This document shows positions 1 through 9,657 of a DNA stretch of 64,000 bases, one piece after another. The notes beneath the pieces were generated by a model. The model did no database searches, was not told the DNA's origin, and was given only the letters and a program-made list of their open reading frames with translations. The position numbers were made by a program, and so were the translations under genes. Within the stretch, counting starts at the first letter, position 1. Each line of letters opens with the position of its first letter. Source of the DNA: Clostridium cellulovorans 743B (GTDB taxonomy: Bacteria > Bacillota > Clostridia > Clostridiales > Clostridiaceae); assembly GCF_000145275.1 (NCBI RefSeq), contig NC_014393.1, forward strand, positions 2,790,001 through 2,854,000, written 5' to 3'.

Positions 1-2390
1 GTTCCATTTGCGTATACTATGCTATTCCTAATGGTATTGATGTCCCATGTTGTTCCATCTTTGAATTGAATATTTTCTATTTTATACAAGTCTGCTGTAA
101 AGTAATTCTGTATTCTCACGCTATCTGTACTATCGTTTACAGCAATAATTAAGTCGTATCCAGTACAATTTAAGGACACTTCACTTGCAGCAATATCTTC
201 AAATTTTAAGGTATCAATAATTGTGTTAGCTTCCCCTGAATAATCAACTATGATATCTTGTCCGTCTCCTTTTCTGAATACGTAAGTATCACTTCCTGCT
301 CCGCCAGTTAGTGTATCATTTCCTTTTTCACCATCTAAAATATCATCCCCGATTTCTCCGTTTAGAGTGTCATCCTCACTTCCACCCTTTAAGATGTCTT
401 TTCCAGCACTTCCTCGTAGAGTATCTTTTCCGGCTCCGCCTTCTAAAGTATCGTCTCCATTGTTCCCAACTATTGTATCGTCTCCATTGCCTCCGTATAC
501 TTTGTCATTACCAGCTGATCCATTTAAAGTATCATTGCCATCAAATCCATTGATTATTACATTTCCTATGAATTCATTTTCTCCTGAACAATATCCATTT
601 AATTGCTCATTGGAATTTGTCCCATTTATGTATACGTAACCTTTCATAATTGCATTAATATCTAATACTACACCATCTTGGAATTCTATCTTTTCAACTT
701 TATAATCATTGCTATAAAAATAGCTCAGTATCCTTACGCTATCGCTACTTCCATTTACAGTAATGACTAAGTCATAAGCACTCTTATTCAAAGTTACTTC
801 TGTTGAGTCGATATCTTCGAACCTCAAAGTATCTATAATTGTATTATTTTCCCCTGCAGTATCGTTTATAGTATCTTGTCCATCACCTTTTCTAAATACA
901 TAAATGTCTTGTCCGGCTTCGCCATATAGAGTATCATTTCCAAGTCCACCTTCTAAGAGATCATCTCCTACTCTTCCGTATAGAATGTCATTTCCTACTT
1001 CTCCGTATAAACTATCATTTCCGGCTCCTGCTATTATTGTGTCTATTCCGGCTCCGCCATATATCTTGTCATTTGCATTTTCTGTCCTTAATGTATCATC
1101 TCCACCATAACCATTCATCGTTACTGGTCCTGCTGCATATAAGCTATCTTTTTCTTCAGTTCCATTTGCATATACTACGCTATTCCTAATGGTATTGATG
1201 TCCCATGTTGTTCCATCTTTGAATTGAATATTTTCTATTTTATACAAGTCTGCTGTAAAGTAATTCTGTATTCTCACACTATCTGTAGTACCGTTCACAG
1301 CAATGATTAAGTCGTATCCAGTACAATTTAAGGACACTTCACTTGCATCAATATCCTCAAATTTTAAAGTATCAATAATTGTGTTGGCTTCCCCTGAATA
1401 ATCAACTATGATATCTTGTCCGTCTCCTTTTCTGAATACGTAAGTATCACTTCCTGCTCCGCCAGTTAGCGTATCAGTTCCTTTTTCACCATCTAAAATA
1501 TCGTCCCCAATTTCTCCGTTTAGAGTGTCATCCTCACTTCCACCCTTTAAGATGTCTTTTCCAGCACTTCCTCGTAGAGTATCTTTTCCAGCTCCGCCTT
1601 CTAAAGTATCGTCTCCATTGTTCCCAACTATTGTATCGTCTCCATTGCCTCCGTATACTTTATCATTACCAGCTGATCCATTTAAGGTATCATTGCCATC
1701 AAATCCATTGATTATTACATTTCCTATAAATTCATTTTCTCCTGAACAATATCCACTTATTTGTTCGTTTGAATTTGTTCCATTTATGTATACGTAACCT
1801 TTCATAATTGCATTAATATCTAATACCACACCATCTTGGAATTCTATCTTTTCAACTTTATAATCATTGCTATAAAATAGCTCAGTATCCTTACGCTATC
1901 GCTACTTCCATTTACAGTAATGACTAAGTCATAAGCACTCTTATTCAAAGTTACTTCTGTTGAGTCGATATCTTCGAACCTCAACGTATCTATAATTGTA
2001 TTATTTTCCCCTGCAGTATCGTTTATAGTATCTTGTCCATCACCTTTTCTAAATACATAAATGTCTTGTCCGGCTTCGCCATATAGAGTATCATTTCCAA
2101 GTCCACCTTCTAAGAGATCATCTCCTACTCTTCCGTATAGAATGTCATTTCCTACTTCTCCGTATAAACTATCATTTCCGGCCCCTGCTATTATTGTGTC
2201 TATTCCGGCTCCGCCATATATCTTGTCATTTGCATTTTCTGTCCTTAATGTATCATCTCCACCATAACCATTCATCGTTACTGGTCCTGCTGCATATAAG
2301 CTATCTTTTTCTTCAGTTCCATTTGCGTATACTATGCTATTCCTAATGGTATTGATGTCCCATGTTGTTCCATCTTTGAATTGAATATTT
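1..2390 (-). pseudogene. RTX repeat protein, frameshifted continuation, runs off left edge
   Basis: Continues the reading of the RTX gene that starts at 5690. The frame is lost at about 2387-2396, where two T4 tracts of the other repeat copies are T3. Codons 1844-2275 stay RTX-coding in the shifted frame, and a third contraction near 1876 (A5 to A4) restores the original frame, which is then open to base 1. The three losses sum to 3 bases. The encoded residues are the same Gly-Asp-rich nonapeptide modules and intervening beta domains as in 2391-5690. Either the gene is truly interrupted or these are homopolymer sequencing errors inside a long identical repeat; I favour errors. The C-terminus, where a secretion signal would be expected, lies outside the window. 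Confidence 0.65.
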
Positions 2391-4440
2391 CTATTTATAC
2401 AAGTCTGCTGTAAAGTAATTCTGTATTCTCACGCTATCTGTACTATCGTTTACAGCAATAATTAAGTCGTATCCAGTACAATTTAAGGACACTTCACTTG
2501 CAGCAATATCTTCAAATTTTAAGGTATCAATAATTGTGTTAGCTTCCCCTGAATAATCAACTATGATATCTTGTCCGTCTCCTTTTCTGAATACGTAAGT
2601 ATCACTTCCTGCTCCGCCAGTTAGCGTATCAGTTCCTTTTTCACCATCTAAAATATCGTCCCCAATTTCTCCGTTTAGAGTGTCATCCTCACTTCCACCC
2701 TTTAAGATGTCTTTTCCAGCACTTCCTCGTAGAGTATCTTTTCCAGCTCCGCCTTCTAAAGTATCGTCTCCATTGTTCCCAACTATTGTATCGTCTCCAT
2801 TGCCTCCGTATACTTTGTCATTACCAGCTGATCCATTTAAAGTATCATTGCCATCAAATCCATTGATTATTACATTTCCTATAAATTCATTTTCTCCTGA
2901 ACAATATCCACTTATTTGTTCGTTTGAATTTGTTCCATTTATGTATACGTAACCTTTCATAATTGCATTAATATCTAATACCACACCATCTTGGAATTCT
3001 ATCTTTTCAACTTTATAATCATTGCTATAAAAATAGCTCAGTATCCTTACGCTATCGCTACTTCCATTTACAGTAATGACTAAGTCATAAGCACTCTTAT
3101 TCAAAGTTACTTCTGTTGAGTCGATATCTTCGAACCTCAAAGTATCTATAATTGTATTATTTTCCCCTGCAGTATCGTTTATAGTATCTTGTCCATCACC
3201 TTTTCTAAATACATAAATGTCTTGTCCGGCTTCGCCATATAGAGTATCATTTCCAAGTCCACCTTCTAAGAGATCATCTCCTACTCTTCCGTATAGAATG
3301 TCATTTCCTACTTCTCCGTATAAACTATCATTTCCGGCTCCTGCTATTATTGTGTCTATTCCGGCTCCGCCATATATCTTGTCATTTGCATTTTCTGTCC
3401 TTAATGTATCATCTCCACCATAACCATTCATCGTTACTGGTCCTGCTGCATATAAGCTATCTTTTTCTTCAGTTCCATTTGCGTATACTATGCTATTCCT
3501 AATGGTATTGATGTCCCATGTTGTTCCATCTTTGAATTGAATATTTTCTATTTTATACAAGTCTGCTGTAAAGTAATTCTGTATTCTCACACTATCTGTA
3601 GTACCGTTCACAGCAATGATTAAGTCGTATCCAGTACAATTTAAGGACACTTCACTTGCATCAATATCCTCAAATTTTAAAGTATCAATAATTGTGTTAG
3701 CTTCCCCTGAATAATCAACTATGATATCTTGTCCGTCTCCTTTTCTGAATACGTAAGTATCACTTCCTGCTCCGCCAGTTAGCGTATCAGTTCCTTTTTC
3801 ACCATCTAAAATATCGTCCCCAATTTCTCCGTTTAGAGTGTCATCCTCACTTCCACCCTTTAAGATGTCTTTTCCAGCACTTCCTCGTAGAGTATCTTTT
3901 CCAGCTCCGCCTTCTAAAGTATCGTCTCCATTGTTCCCAACTATTGTATCGTCTCCATTGCCTCCGTATACTTTGTCATTACCAGCTGATCCATTTAAAG
4001 TATCATTGCCATCAAATCCATTGATTATTACATTTCCTATGAATTCATTTTCTCCTGAACAATATCCACTTATTTGTTCGTTTGAATTTGTTCCATTTAT
4101 GTATACGTAACCTTTCATAATTGCATTAATATCTAATACCACACCATCTTGGAATTCTATCTTTTCAACTTTATAATCATTGCTATAAAAATAGCTCAGT
4201 ATCCTTACGCTATCGCTACTTCCATTTACAGTAATGACTAAGTCATAAGCACTCTTATTCAAAGTTACTTCTGTTGAGTCGATATCTTCGAACCTCAACG
4301 TATCTATAATTGTATTATTTTCCCCTGCAGTATCGTTTATAGTATCTTGTCCATCACCTTTTCTAAATACATAAATGTCTTGTCCGGCTTCGCCATATAG
4401 AGTATCATTTCCAAGTCCACCTTCTAAGAGATCATCTCCT
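1..4440 (-). repeat. 1158-bp tandem repeat inside the RTX gene (at least 3.8 copies)
   Basis: The same landmark (end of the block at 4421-4440) recurs at 3282, 2126 and 969, giving spacings of 1158, 1156 and 1157 bp; the two short spacings are explained by the two- and one-base homopolymer losses. Each unit encodes 386 residues made of two related halves of about 193 residues. Copies differ by only a few substitutions, which indicates recent amplification or gene conversion. The fourth copy is cut by the window edge, so the true copy number is unknown. Confidence 0.92.
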
Positions 4441-5690
4441 TGTCCTCCGTGTAAAATGTCGTTTCCTTCGCCTCCATATAATAAATCGTCTCCGCCATAT
4501 CCATAAACTGTATCATCAGAAGCTAGAGCAAATATAGTCTCGTTTTTACTTGAAACTGTTATTATATCTTTGTCAGGAGTACCATATACTAACAAAGTAT
4601 TTATCGCTTTTCTATCAAAAATAATCCCATCAGCTAAAATAAACTTTTCTATTTGATAATTTGTGCTTTTGTAAAAATTATTTATTACTAATTTATCCTC
4701 AGTACCTTTAATCGTAATCTCTAGGTTATCAACACTCCTGATAAAACCAATACTATTTATATCTATTCCTTCTCCAAACTTTATTGTATCAATAACACCT
4801 GTGGCTTCATCATAATCCTCAATTACCATGGTTCCATAGCCAAGGTTAAATATATATGTATCATTTCCAACTCCACCATTTATATAATCACTTCCGCCTT
4901 TTCCATCTATAAAATCTGCTCCAGATAAGCCACTTATTTGATCTGTATTCACACTACCAATTATATTATTCTTTCCTATAGTTCCTTCTATAGTTCCGTT
5001 CCCCGTAACATATGTATAATATGAAGCAATAAACTGACTATTCCAAACGCTTTCGTCATAAAAATCAATTTCCTGTATTTTATAATGTTCAAGTGAATAA
5101 TAATTTTTTACTATTATCTTATCACTTATACCTAATATTCCTATCTCTAAATCATTACCTGTCTTTGTAAAAGCTATATTCTTAGGTAATATTCCTTGTC
5201 CAAATCTAATGGTATCTATAATTTCTGAAGCTTTCTCATCATCCTCAATAATAATTACACCAAAACCGATATTATAGATAATAGGTTCCTTTTTAATTCC
5301 ACTTAATTTTTCTATAGTGCTTTTATCCCATATAGTTCCATCATAAAATTGAATTTTTTCTATTCTATATTTTTCATCATAGTAGTAATTTGAAATAGTA
5401 ATGTAATCATCTGTTCCGATAATTGATATTCTTAAATTGTCTCCAACTCTTTTAAACTGTAAGTCACTATTAGTAATATCTTCCCCAAAGATTATTGTAT
5501 CAATTATACCAACAGTGCTATCAGAATCCATTATTAAATCATGACCATACCCACGTTTAAATATGTATGTGTCATTTCCCTTTCCTCCTAGTAAAAGGTC
5601 ATTTCCTAATCCTCCATCTAAAAGATCATTTCCTATGTTGCCGGTTAGTTGGTCATTATTTTCTGTTCCTATTAATTGATAATCTTTCAT
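2391..5690 (-). CDS. RTX (haemolysin-type calcium-binding repeat) protein, 5' part
   Basis: Large Gly/Asp-rich protein of GGxGxDxL-type nonapeptide repeats (for example GGLGNDTLYG, GGAGKDTLRG) that fold into Ca-binding parallel beta-rolls, alternating with about 100-residue blocks beginning YVFRKGDGQD, like the haemolysin-related domain. Such proteins are normally exported and act outside the cell; family role here unknown. RTX repeats begin at about residue 8, so there is no N-terminal signal peptide or enzymatic domain in view. Residues 1-415 or so are diverged modules; beyond that the gene enters near-identical 386-residue units. The ORF stops at 2391 only because of a two-base loss in homopolymers. 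The start ATG has GGGGAG upstream and a shared promoter at 5739-5767. No type I secretion genes are present in the window. Confidence 0.8.
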   Translation of the reverse strand: MKDYQLIGTENNDQLTGNIGNDLLDGGLGNDLLLGGKGNDTYIFKRGYGHDLIMDSDSTVGIIDTIIFGEDITNSDLQFKRVGDNLRISIIGTDDYITISNYYYDEKYRIEKIQFYDGTIWDKSTIEKLSGIKKEPIIYNIGFGVIIIEDDEKASEIIDTIRFGQGILPKNIAFTKTGNDLEIGILGISDKIIVKNYYSLEHYKIQEIDFYDESVWNSQFIASYYTYVTGNGTIEGTIGKNNIIGSVNTDQISGLSGADFIDGKGGSDYINGGVGNDTYIFNLGYGTMVIEDYDEATGVIDTIKFGEGIDINSIGFIRSVDNLEITIKGTEDKLVINNFYKSTNYQIEKFILADGIIFDRKAINTLLVYGTPDKDIITVSSKNETIFALASDDTVYGYGGDDLLYGGEGNDILHGGQGDDLLEGGLGNDTLYGEAGQDIYVFRKGDGQDTINDTAGENNTIIDTLRFEDIDSTEVTLNKSAYDLVITVNGSSDSVRILSYFYSNDYKVEKIEFQDGVVLDINAIMKGYVYINGTNSNEQISGYCSGENEFIGNVIINGFDGNDTLNGSAGNDKVYGGNGDDTIVGNNGDDTLEGGAGKDTLRGSAGKDILKGGSEDDTLNGEIGDDILDGEKGTDTLTGGAGSDTYVFRKGDGQDIIVDYSGEANTIIDTLKFEDIDASEVSLNCTGYDLIIAVNGTTDSVRIQNYFTADLYKIENIQFKDGTTWDINTIRNSIVYANGTEEKDSLYAAGPVTMNGYGGDDTLRTENANDKIYGGAGIDTIIAGAGNDSLYGEVGNDILYGRVGDDLLEGGLGNDTLYGEAGQDIYVFRKGDGQDTINDTAGENNTIIDTLRFEDIDSTEVTLNKSAYDLVITVNGSSDSVRILSYFYSNDYKVEKIEFQDGVVLDINAIMKGYVYINGTNSNEQISGYCSGENEFIGNVIINGFDGNDTLNGSAGNDKVYGGNGDDTIVGNNGDDTLEGGAGKDTLRGSAGKDILKGGSEDDTLNGEIGDDILDGEKGTDTLTGGAGSDTYVFRKGDGQDIIVDYSGEANTIIDTLKFEDIAASEVSLNCTGYDLIIAVNDSTDSVRIQNYFTADLYK

Positions 5691-5721
5691 AATTTCTCCC
5701 CTTTCCTACAATTTATATCAT

Positions 5722-5777
5722 TTTATTGATATACTTGTATTTTAACATCATATATATACTAATACAATTTATTGATA
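5722..5777. repeat. Paired direct repeats flanking RTX promoter (operator candidate)
   Basis: TTTATTGATA occurs at 5722-5731 and 5768-5777, starts 46 bp apart, bracketing the -10 and -35 boxes. The identical arrangement and spacing recur at 7675-7730 before the second RTX gene. This could be a common operator for one regulator, or simply shared ancestry of the duplicated upstream region. Confidence 0.5.
5739..5767 (-). promoter_or_regulatory. Sigma-A-type promoter of first RTX gene
   Basis: On the minus strand, -35 TTGTAT (5767-5762) and -10 TAAAAT (5744-5739) are 17 bp apart, about 50 bp before the RTX start at 5690. The same boxes at the same spacing precede the second RTX gene at 7692-7720, which supports a functional, duplicated promoter. 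Confidence 0.6.
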
Positions 5778-5899
5778 TTTAATTATAATTTGTAATAAAC
5801 TCATTAGTATACGGTGAGTTTATATATTTAAACTTGAGTTCCATCGAAAAGCTTTTGGATATAAAAGTTACTACCAATTTAATAAATGCATCATAACAA

Positions 5900-5928
5900 A
5901 AGCTCTGAAATATAAAATTTCAGAGCTT
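5900..5928 (-). terminator. Terminator after second RTX gene
   Basis: Perfect 12-bp stem AAGCTCTGAAAT (5900-5911) and ATTTCAGAGCTT (5917-5928) with a 5-base loop, followed on the minus strand by a T-rich tail. It lies 33 bp past the stop of the RTX gene at 5961. Confidence 0.75.
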
Positions 5929-5960
5929 CTGGAGTAAAAGAGTAAATACTAAGTATTATT

Positions 5961-7640
5961 CTAACTATTCATATTTAATAATATATCTGTCATTATATCT
6001 GAGGAAGTTGACGTGCCAGTAATATTAAAAATGCTTGGGTTCGAAGCTTCGCTCAGTATTTCAATGGCTTTATCTAAACTAATGTTATACTGTGGTATTG
6101 TATGAGAAACATACTTTCCTAATATTACATTGTTCACATCTTCTGGCGTTAAAGTTTCGCCATTCATAAATTCTATTTCTTCCAAAGAGTATTTTCCATA
6201 GTTAAAATATCCTAAAATAGTTACTGAGTCAGTAGTCTCATTTAGTTTTATGATTAAATCAGTATTGGATTTTATGAAAGCAGTTTCAGACAAATTAACG
6301 TCATTCAATGATAGTTTATCATTATCAGTATCTAGGCTACTTGAGTTGTATATTATATCTTGTCCATCACCTTTACTAAATATGTAAGTATCATTTCCGG
6401 CACCACCCTCTAAATAACCACCTCCGTTTTTACCATCTAAAAGGTCATTGCCATTTTCTCCATACAGGTAATCTTTTCCTTCTCCTCCGTCTAAGATATC
6501 ATCACCATTTCCACCATATAGTTTGTCGTCACCGTCCTCTCCATATAAAAGGTCATTTCCTCCATTTCCATAGACCTGATCATTTCCAGTGCCTCCATAA
6601 ATTTTATCATTACCTGCTCCGGATCTTAGTGTATCATCACCTTCATATCCATTCATGATCACCTCACCTTCTGCATTTAGACTATCAATACCGACTGTTC
6701 CATTTGAATATACTAAACTGCTCTTAATTGTATTGATATCCCATACTGTTCCATCTGCAAATTGGATTTTTTCTATCTTATGCAAATCTGAAGAGAAATA
6801 GCCTTGTATTGTTATGCTATCCTTACTCTCATTTAACTTCATTATTAAATCATATCTATTGCAATTTAAGCTTATTTCATTTGGATTTATATCCTCAAGT
6901 TTTAATGTATCAATAATTGTATTAGCTTCCCCTGAATACTCGTATATGTTTACTTGTCCATAACCTTTTCTAAATATATAAGTATCAACTCCAGCTCCAC
7001 CCTCTAAATAACCACCTCCGTTTTTACCATCTAAAAGGTCATTGCCATTTTCTCCGTACAGGTAATCTTTTCCTTCGCCTCCATCTAAGATATCATCACC
7101 ATTTCCACCATATAGTTTGTCATCACCGCCTTGTCCATATAAAAAGTCATTTCCTCCATTTCCATAAACTGCATCATTTGAACCTAAAGCAATTATTGTT
7201 TCATTTTTATCTGAAGCCCTTATTGTGTCAGCATTCGGTGTTCCATACATAATTAGACTATCAAAAACATTTTTATAAAATGTACTTCCATCATTAAAGA
7301 TAAAATTTTCAATCTGATATCTTTTATCTTTGTAAAAATTACGAACTATTAATTTATCATTTGTACCTTTAATGCTTATTTCTAAATTATCAATAATCCT
7401 TAAGAAAGTAATATTTTCAATATTTATTCCTACTCCAAATTTTATTGTATCTATAGCTCCTATCGCTTCATCATAATCCTCTATTGTTATAACTCCATAG
7501 CCACGATTAAATATATATGTATCGTTCCCCCTTCCTCCTATTAAAAGATCATTTCCTAATCCTCCATCTAAAATATCATTTCCTGTATTGCCAGTTAGTT
7601 GATCGTTGTTTTCTGTTCCTATTAATTGATAACCTTTCAT
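5961..7640 (-). CDS. RTX (haemolysin-type calcium-binding repeat) protein, 559 aa
   Basis: Complete paralogue of the neighbouring giant RTX gene. The first 35 residues are nearly the same (MKGYQLIGTENNDQLTGN and following), then Gly/Asp nonapeptide arrays alternate with blocks that contain YIFRKGYGQ or YIFSKGDGQ. It carries an internal duplication of about 198 residues: the DNA near 6421 and 7015 is almost identical. The last 75 residues (about 485-559) are not RTX, are Ser/Asn/Ile-rich, and could hold a C-terminal export signal; this is inference. No catalytic domain is recognisable. It reads in the same direction as the larger RTX gene and ends in its own terminator at 5900-5928. Likely exported or cell-surface. 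Confidence 0.82.
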   Translation of the reverse strand: MKGYQLIGTENNDQLTGNTGNDILDGGLGNDLLIGGRGNDTYIFNRGYGVITIEDYDEAIGAIDTIKFGVGINIENITFLRIIDNLEISIKGTNDKLIVRNFYKDKRYQIENFIFNDGSTFYKNVFDSLIMYGTPNADTIRASDKNETIIALGSNDAVYGNGGNDFLYGQGGDDKLYGGNGDDILDGGEGKDYLYGENGNDLLDGKNGGGYLEGGAGVDTYIFRKGYGQVNIYEYSGEANTIIDTLKLEDINPNEISLNCNRYDLIMKLNESKDSITIQGYFSSDLHKIEKIQFADGTVWDINTIKSSLVYSNGTVGIDSLNAEGEVIMNGYEGDDTLRSGAGNDKIYGGTGNDQVYGNGGNDLLYGEDGDDKLYGGNGDDILDGGEGKDYLYGENGNDLLDGKNGGGYLEGGAGNDTYIFSKGDGQDIIYNSSSLDTDNDKLSLNDVNLSETAFIKSNTDLIIKLNETTDSVTILGYFNYGKYSLEEIEFMNGETLTPEDVNNVILGKYVSHTIPQYNISLDKAIEILSEASNPSIFNITGTSTSSDIMTDILLNMNS

Positions 7641-7674
7641 AATTTATCCTCTTTTTTCCTATAATTTATATCAT

Positions 7675-7730
7675 TTTATTGATATACTTGTATTTTATCA
7701 TCATATATACTCCAATACAATTTATTGATA
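7675..7730. repeat. Paired direct repeats flanking second RTX promoter
   Basis: TTTATTGATA at 7675-7684 and 7721-7730, starts 46 bp apart, exactly as in the copy at 5722-5777. Confidence 0.5.
7692..7720 (-). promoter_or_regulatory. Sigma-A-type promoter of second RTX gene
   Basis: Minus-strand -35 TTGTAT (7720-7715), 17-bp spacer, -10 TAAAAT (7697-7692), about 50 bp before the start at 7640. It is a sequence and spacing copy of the promoter at 5739-5767. Confidence 0.6.
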
Positions 7731-7929
7731 TTTGGTTATTAATTTGAAATAATGTAATTAATACTAAGAATCTCAATATATTTTAATGAAGAAATATCCT
7801 TATAACTTATATGTTATTGACTTACAATAAACCCAATCTTATAATTAAACTATATCGAACTTGTGTTCTGATATTTATTATCTTAAATTTTTCAATATAT
7901 ACTAGTTTTAAAAGAAAGGATTATTAAAA

Positions 7930-9657
7930 ATGAAAACCGTAGCAATATATAGTAGAAAGTCAAAATTCACAGGCAAAGGAGAATCTATAGAAAACCAAAT
8001 TCAAATGTGCAAAGACTATATTACACAAAAATATGGAAATAGCCTTACTTTTCTTGTTTATGAGGATGAGGGCTTTAGCGGTGGATCACTGGAGAGACCC
8101 AAATTTAAAAAACTTATGAAGGATATAGCTACTAAGAAAATAGATGCATTAGTATGCTATAGATTAGATAGAATCTCTAGAAATGTATCAGATTTTTCTT
8201 CGACACTTTCTCGTCTTCAGGATTATAATTGTGCTTTTATAAGTATTCGTGAAGAATTTGACACTTCTTCTCCAATGGGCCGTGCTATGATTTATATAGC
8301 TTCAGTATTTGCACAACTTGAACGTGAAACTATAGCAGAAAGAGTTAAAGACAATATGCTGGAATTAGCTAAGGCAGGTAGGTGGACAGGTGGAAAAGTA
8401 CCTCTTGGTTTTGTATCTGAGCGCATTAAGAATATTGATGAAAATGGAATGCAACGTGAGTATACTCTACTAAAGATAAATAAAGAAGAAATGAACTTTG
8501 TCGAGTTTTTGTATAAAAAATATCTAGAATTAGGAAGCTTACATAAGTTAGAAGGTTATATAACCGAAAATGAATTAAAGTCTAGAAATGGTATTATGTT
8601 TGAAAAATCTACTTTAAAGATCATATTACAAAATCCTATATACGTAAAAGCAAACAATGAAGTAGTAGAGTATTTAAATAGTAATGATTGGACTGTATAT
8701 GGAGAAGCTGATAATATCCATGCTTTTTTGAGTTATAATAAAACAGAACAAACATTTAGAAACGGAAAATATACAAAAAGGCTCAAGGATAAAGAAGAAA
8801 GATTTGTTGCATTAAGCTCTATTGAAGGATACATTGAACCTGCCCTATGGTTAGATGTACAAAGACAATTTGATAGAAATAAAGATAAGTTTCCTCGACT
8901 TGGGAAAACTCACAATGCTTTATTAGTTGGTAAATTACTTTGTGGTGAGTGTAACGAATATATGCTTGTTCAACATGGTAAACTTTCACCAGTGACTGGG
9001 AAAAAGAATTTTTACTATAATTGTTCATTAAAAAGAAAATCCCATAAAAAATTATGTTCTAATAAAAATGCGAAAGCTGATTATATAGAAAAACTAGTAC
9101 TCAATAGTTTAAAGCTTATTGGGAAATCAAAAAAGGTCTTCTTAGAAAAGTTAAAAATAGAATATAAAGCTAGACTAAAGGATATAGATTCTACAACTGA
9201 AATCATTTCATTATCAAAATCTCTTGAAGAAAAGAAAAAACAAATTGATAACTTAGTAACTAAGCTTTCCTTTGCTAGCGATATAGAAGATATCCTTCTT
9301 GATAAGATAAAGTTATTAAAGAGTGAATGCACCGATATTGAAACAAAAATTAGAAAGATTGAAGACAAAAATAAGAAAACTAAGATAGATGACCTAAATG
9401 CAGATATTATACTTTCACTTTTAAGTGAATGTGAGAGAATTGATACGCTTTCAAGGGATGAGCAAAGAAAACTTATATGTATGCTTATTGATAAGGTATA
9501 TTGGTATGGATCGGATAATGAAAGTGGCAATGGAAAAGTTAAAATTAAATTCTTAGTTGGCAATGATGATAATTCTATAGAGTTTGATATACCTGAAGGA
9601 AATCTAGGTGAAAAAAAGTTGCAGTTTTGTTCACCTAGCATTTCCAGTATCAAGTAA
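7930..9657 (+). CDS. Large serine recombinase (site-specific integrase)
   Basis: 575-residue large serine recombinase, the enzyme type that integrates and excises prophages, conjugative elements and sporulation 'skin' elements by a 2-bp staggered cut with a serine-DNA link. Visible parts: resolvase catalytic domain at residues 1-150 with Tyr-x-Arg-x-Ser (nucleophile Ser11) and YRLDRISRN; recombinase domain about 160-290; zinc ribbon with Cys338, Cys341, Cys365 and Cys376; coiled coil about 405-470. Start ATG has AAAGAAAGGA upstream. It is transcribed against the RTX genes and towards the chromosomal junction. Its last codons overlap the 3' end of the broken FAD-oxidoreductase gene, so its extreme C-terminus may be encoded by host DNA and may differ in the excised form. 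Confidence 0.93.
   Translation: MKTVAIYSRKSKFTGKGESIENQIQMCKDYITQKYGNSLTFLVYEDEGFSGGSLERPKFKKLMKDIATKKIDALVCYRLDRISRNVSDFSSTLSRLQDYNCAFISIREEFDTSSPMGRAMIYIASVFAQLERETIAERVKDNMLELAKAGRWTGGKVPLGFVSERIKNIDENGMQREYTLLKINKEEMNFVEFLYKKYLELGSLHKLEGYITENELKSRNGIMFEKSTLKIILQNPIYVKANNEVVEYLNSNDWTVYGEADNIHAFLSYNKTEQTFRNGKYTKRLKDKEERFVALSSIEGYIEPALWLDVQRQFDRNKDKFPRLGKTHNALLVGKLLCGECNEYMLVQHGKLSPVTGKKNFYYNCSLKRKSHKKLCSNKNAKADYIEKLVLNSLKLIGKSKKVFLEKLKIEYKARLKDIDSTTEIISLSKSLEEKKKQIDNLVTKLSFASDIEDILLDKIKLLKSECTDIETKIRKIEDKNKKTKIDDLNADIILSLLSECERIDTLSRDEQRKLICMLIDKVYWYGSDNESGNGKVKIKFLVGNDDNSIEFDIPEGNLGEKKLQFCSPSISSIK
9598..9645. repeat. Imperfect inverted repeat at element-chromosome junction (att-site candidate)
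   Basis: GGAAATCTAGGTGAA (9598-9612) is matched in inverted form at 9630-9645 with one extra base, around a 17-bp centre (9613-9629). It covers the last codons of the serine recombinase and the point where the FAD-oxidoreductase frame breaks. Serine integrase sites are short inverted half-sites around a core dinucleotide, so this fits an attR/attL site. A transcription terminator is an alternative reading. Confidence 0.5.

Larger units (their letters stand above)
1..9645. mobile_element. Right end of a putative serine-recombinase-type integrated element
   Basis: The boundary lies near 9630-9645, where the reading frame of a chromosomal FAD oxidoreductase breaks within a few bases of the recombinase stop. 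No DNA resembling the missing C-terminal part of that gene is seen between 1 and 9630, so an intact element would contain both RTX genes and extend past the left edge. No phage structural or conjugation genes are in view, so the class of element is undetermined. Confidence 0.5.

Noticed and set aside
1870..2400. Programmed ribosomal frameshift in the RTX gene
   Set aside because: No slippery heptamer with a structure, and the shifts coincide with simple homopolymer shortening found in only one copy.
311..4110. Repeated plus-strand open frames in the RTX region (80-90 and 68 residues, rich in Ser, Pro, Phe)
   Set aside because: They are antisense shadows of the RTX repeats; they recur with the 1158-bp period and have no ribosome sites.
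1..4440. CRISPR array or satellite DNA
   Set aside because: The repeat is 1158 bp, protein-coding and without unique spacers.
9081..9653. Minus-strand frame of 190 residues inside the recombinase gene
   Set aside because: Low-complexity Ser/Leu/Phe antisense of a clear recombinase.
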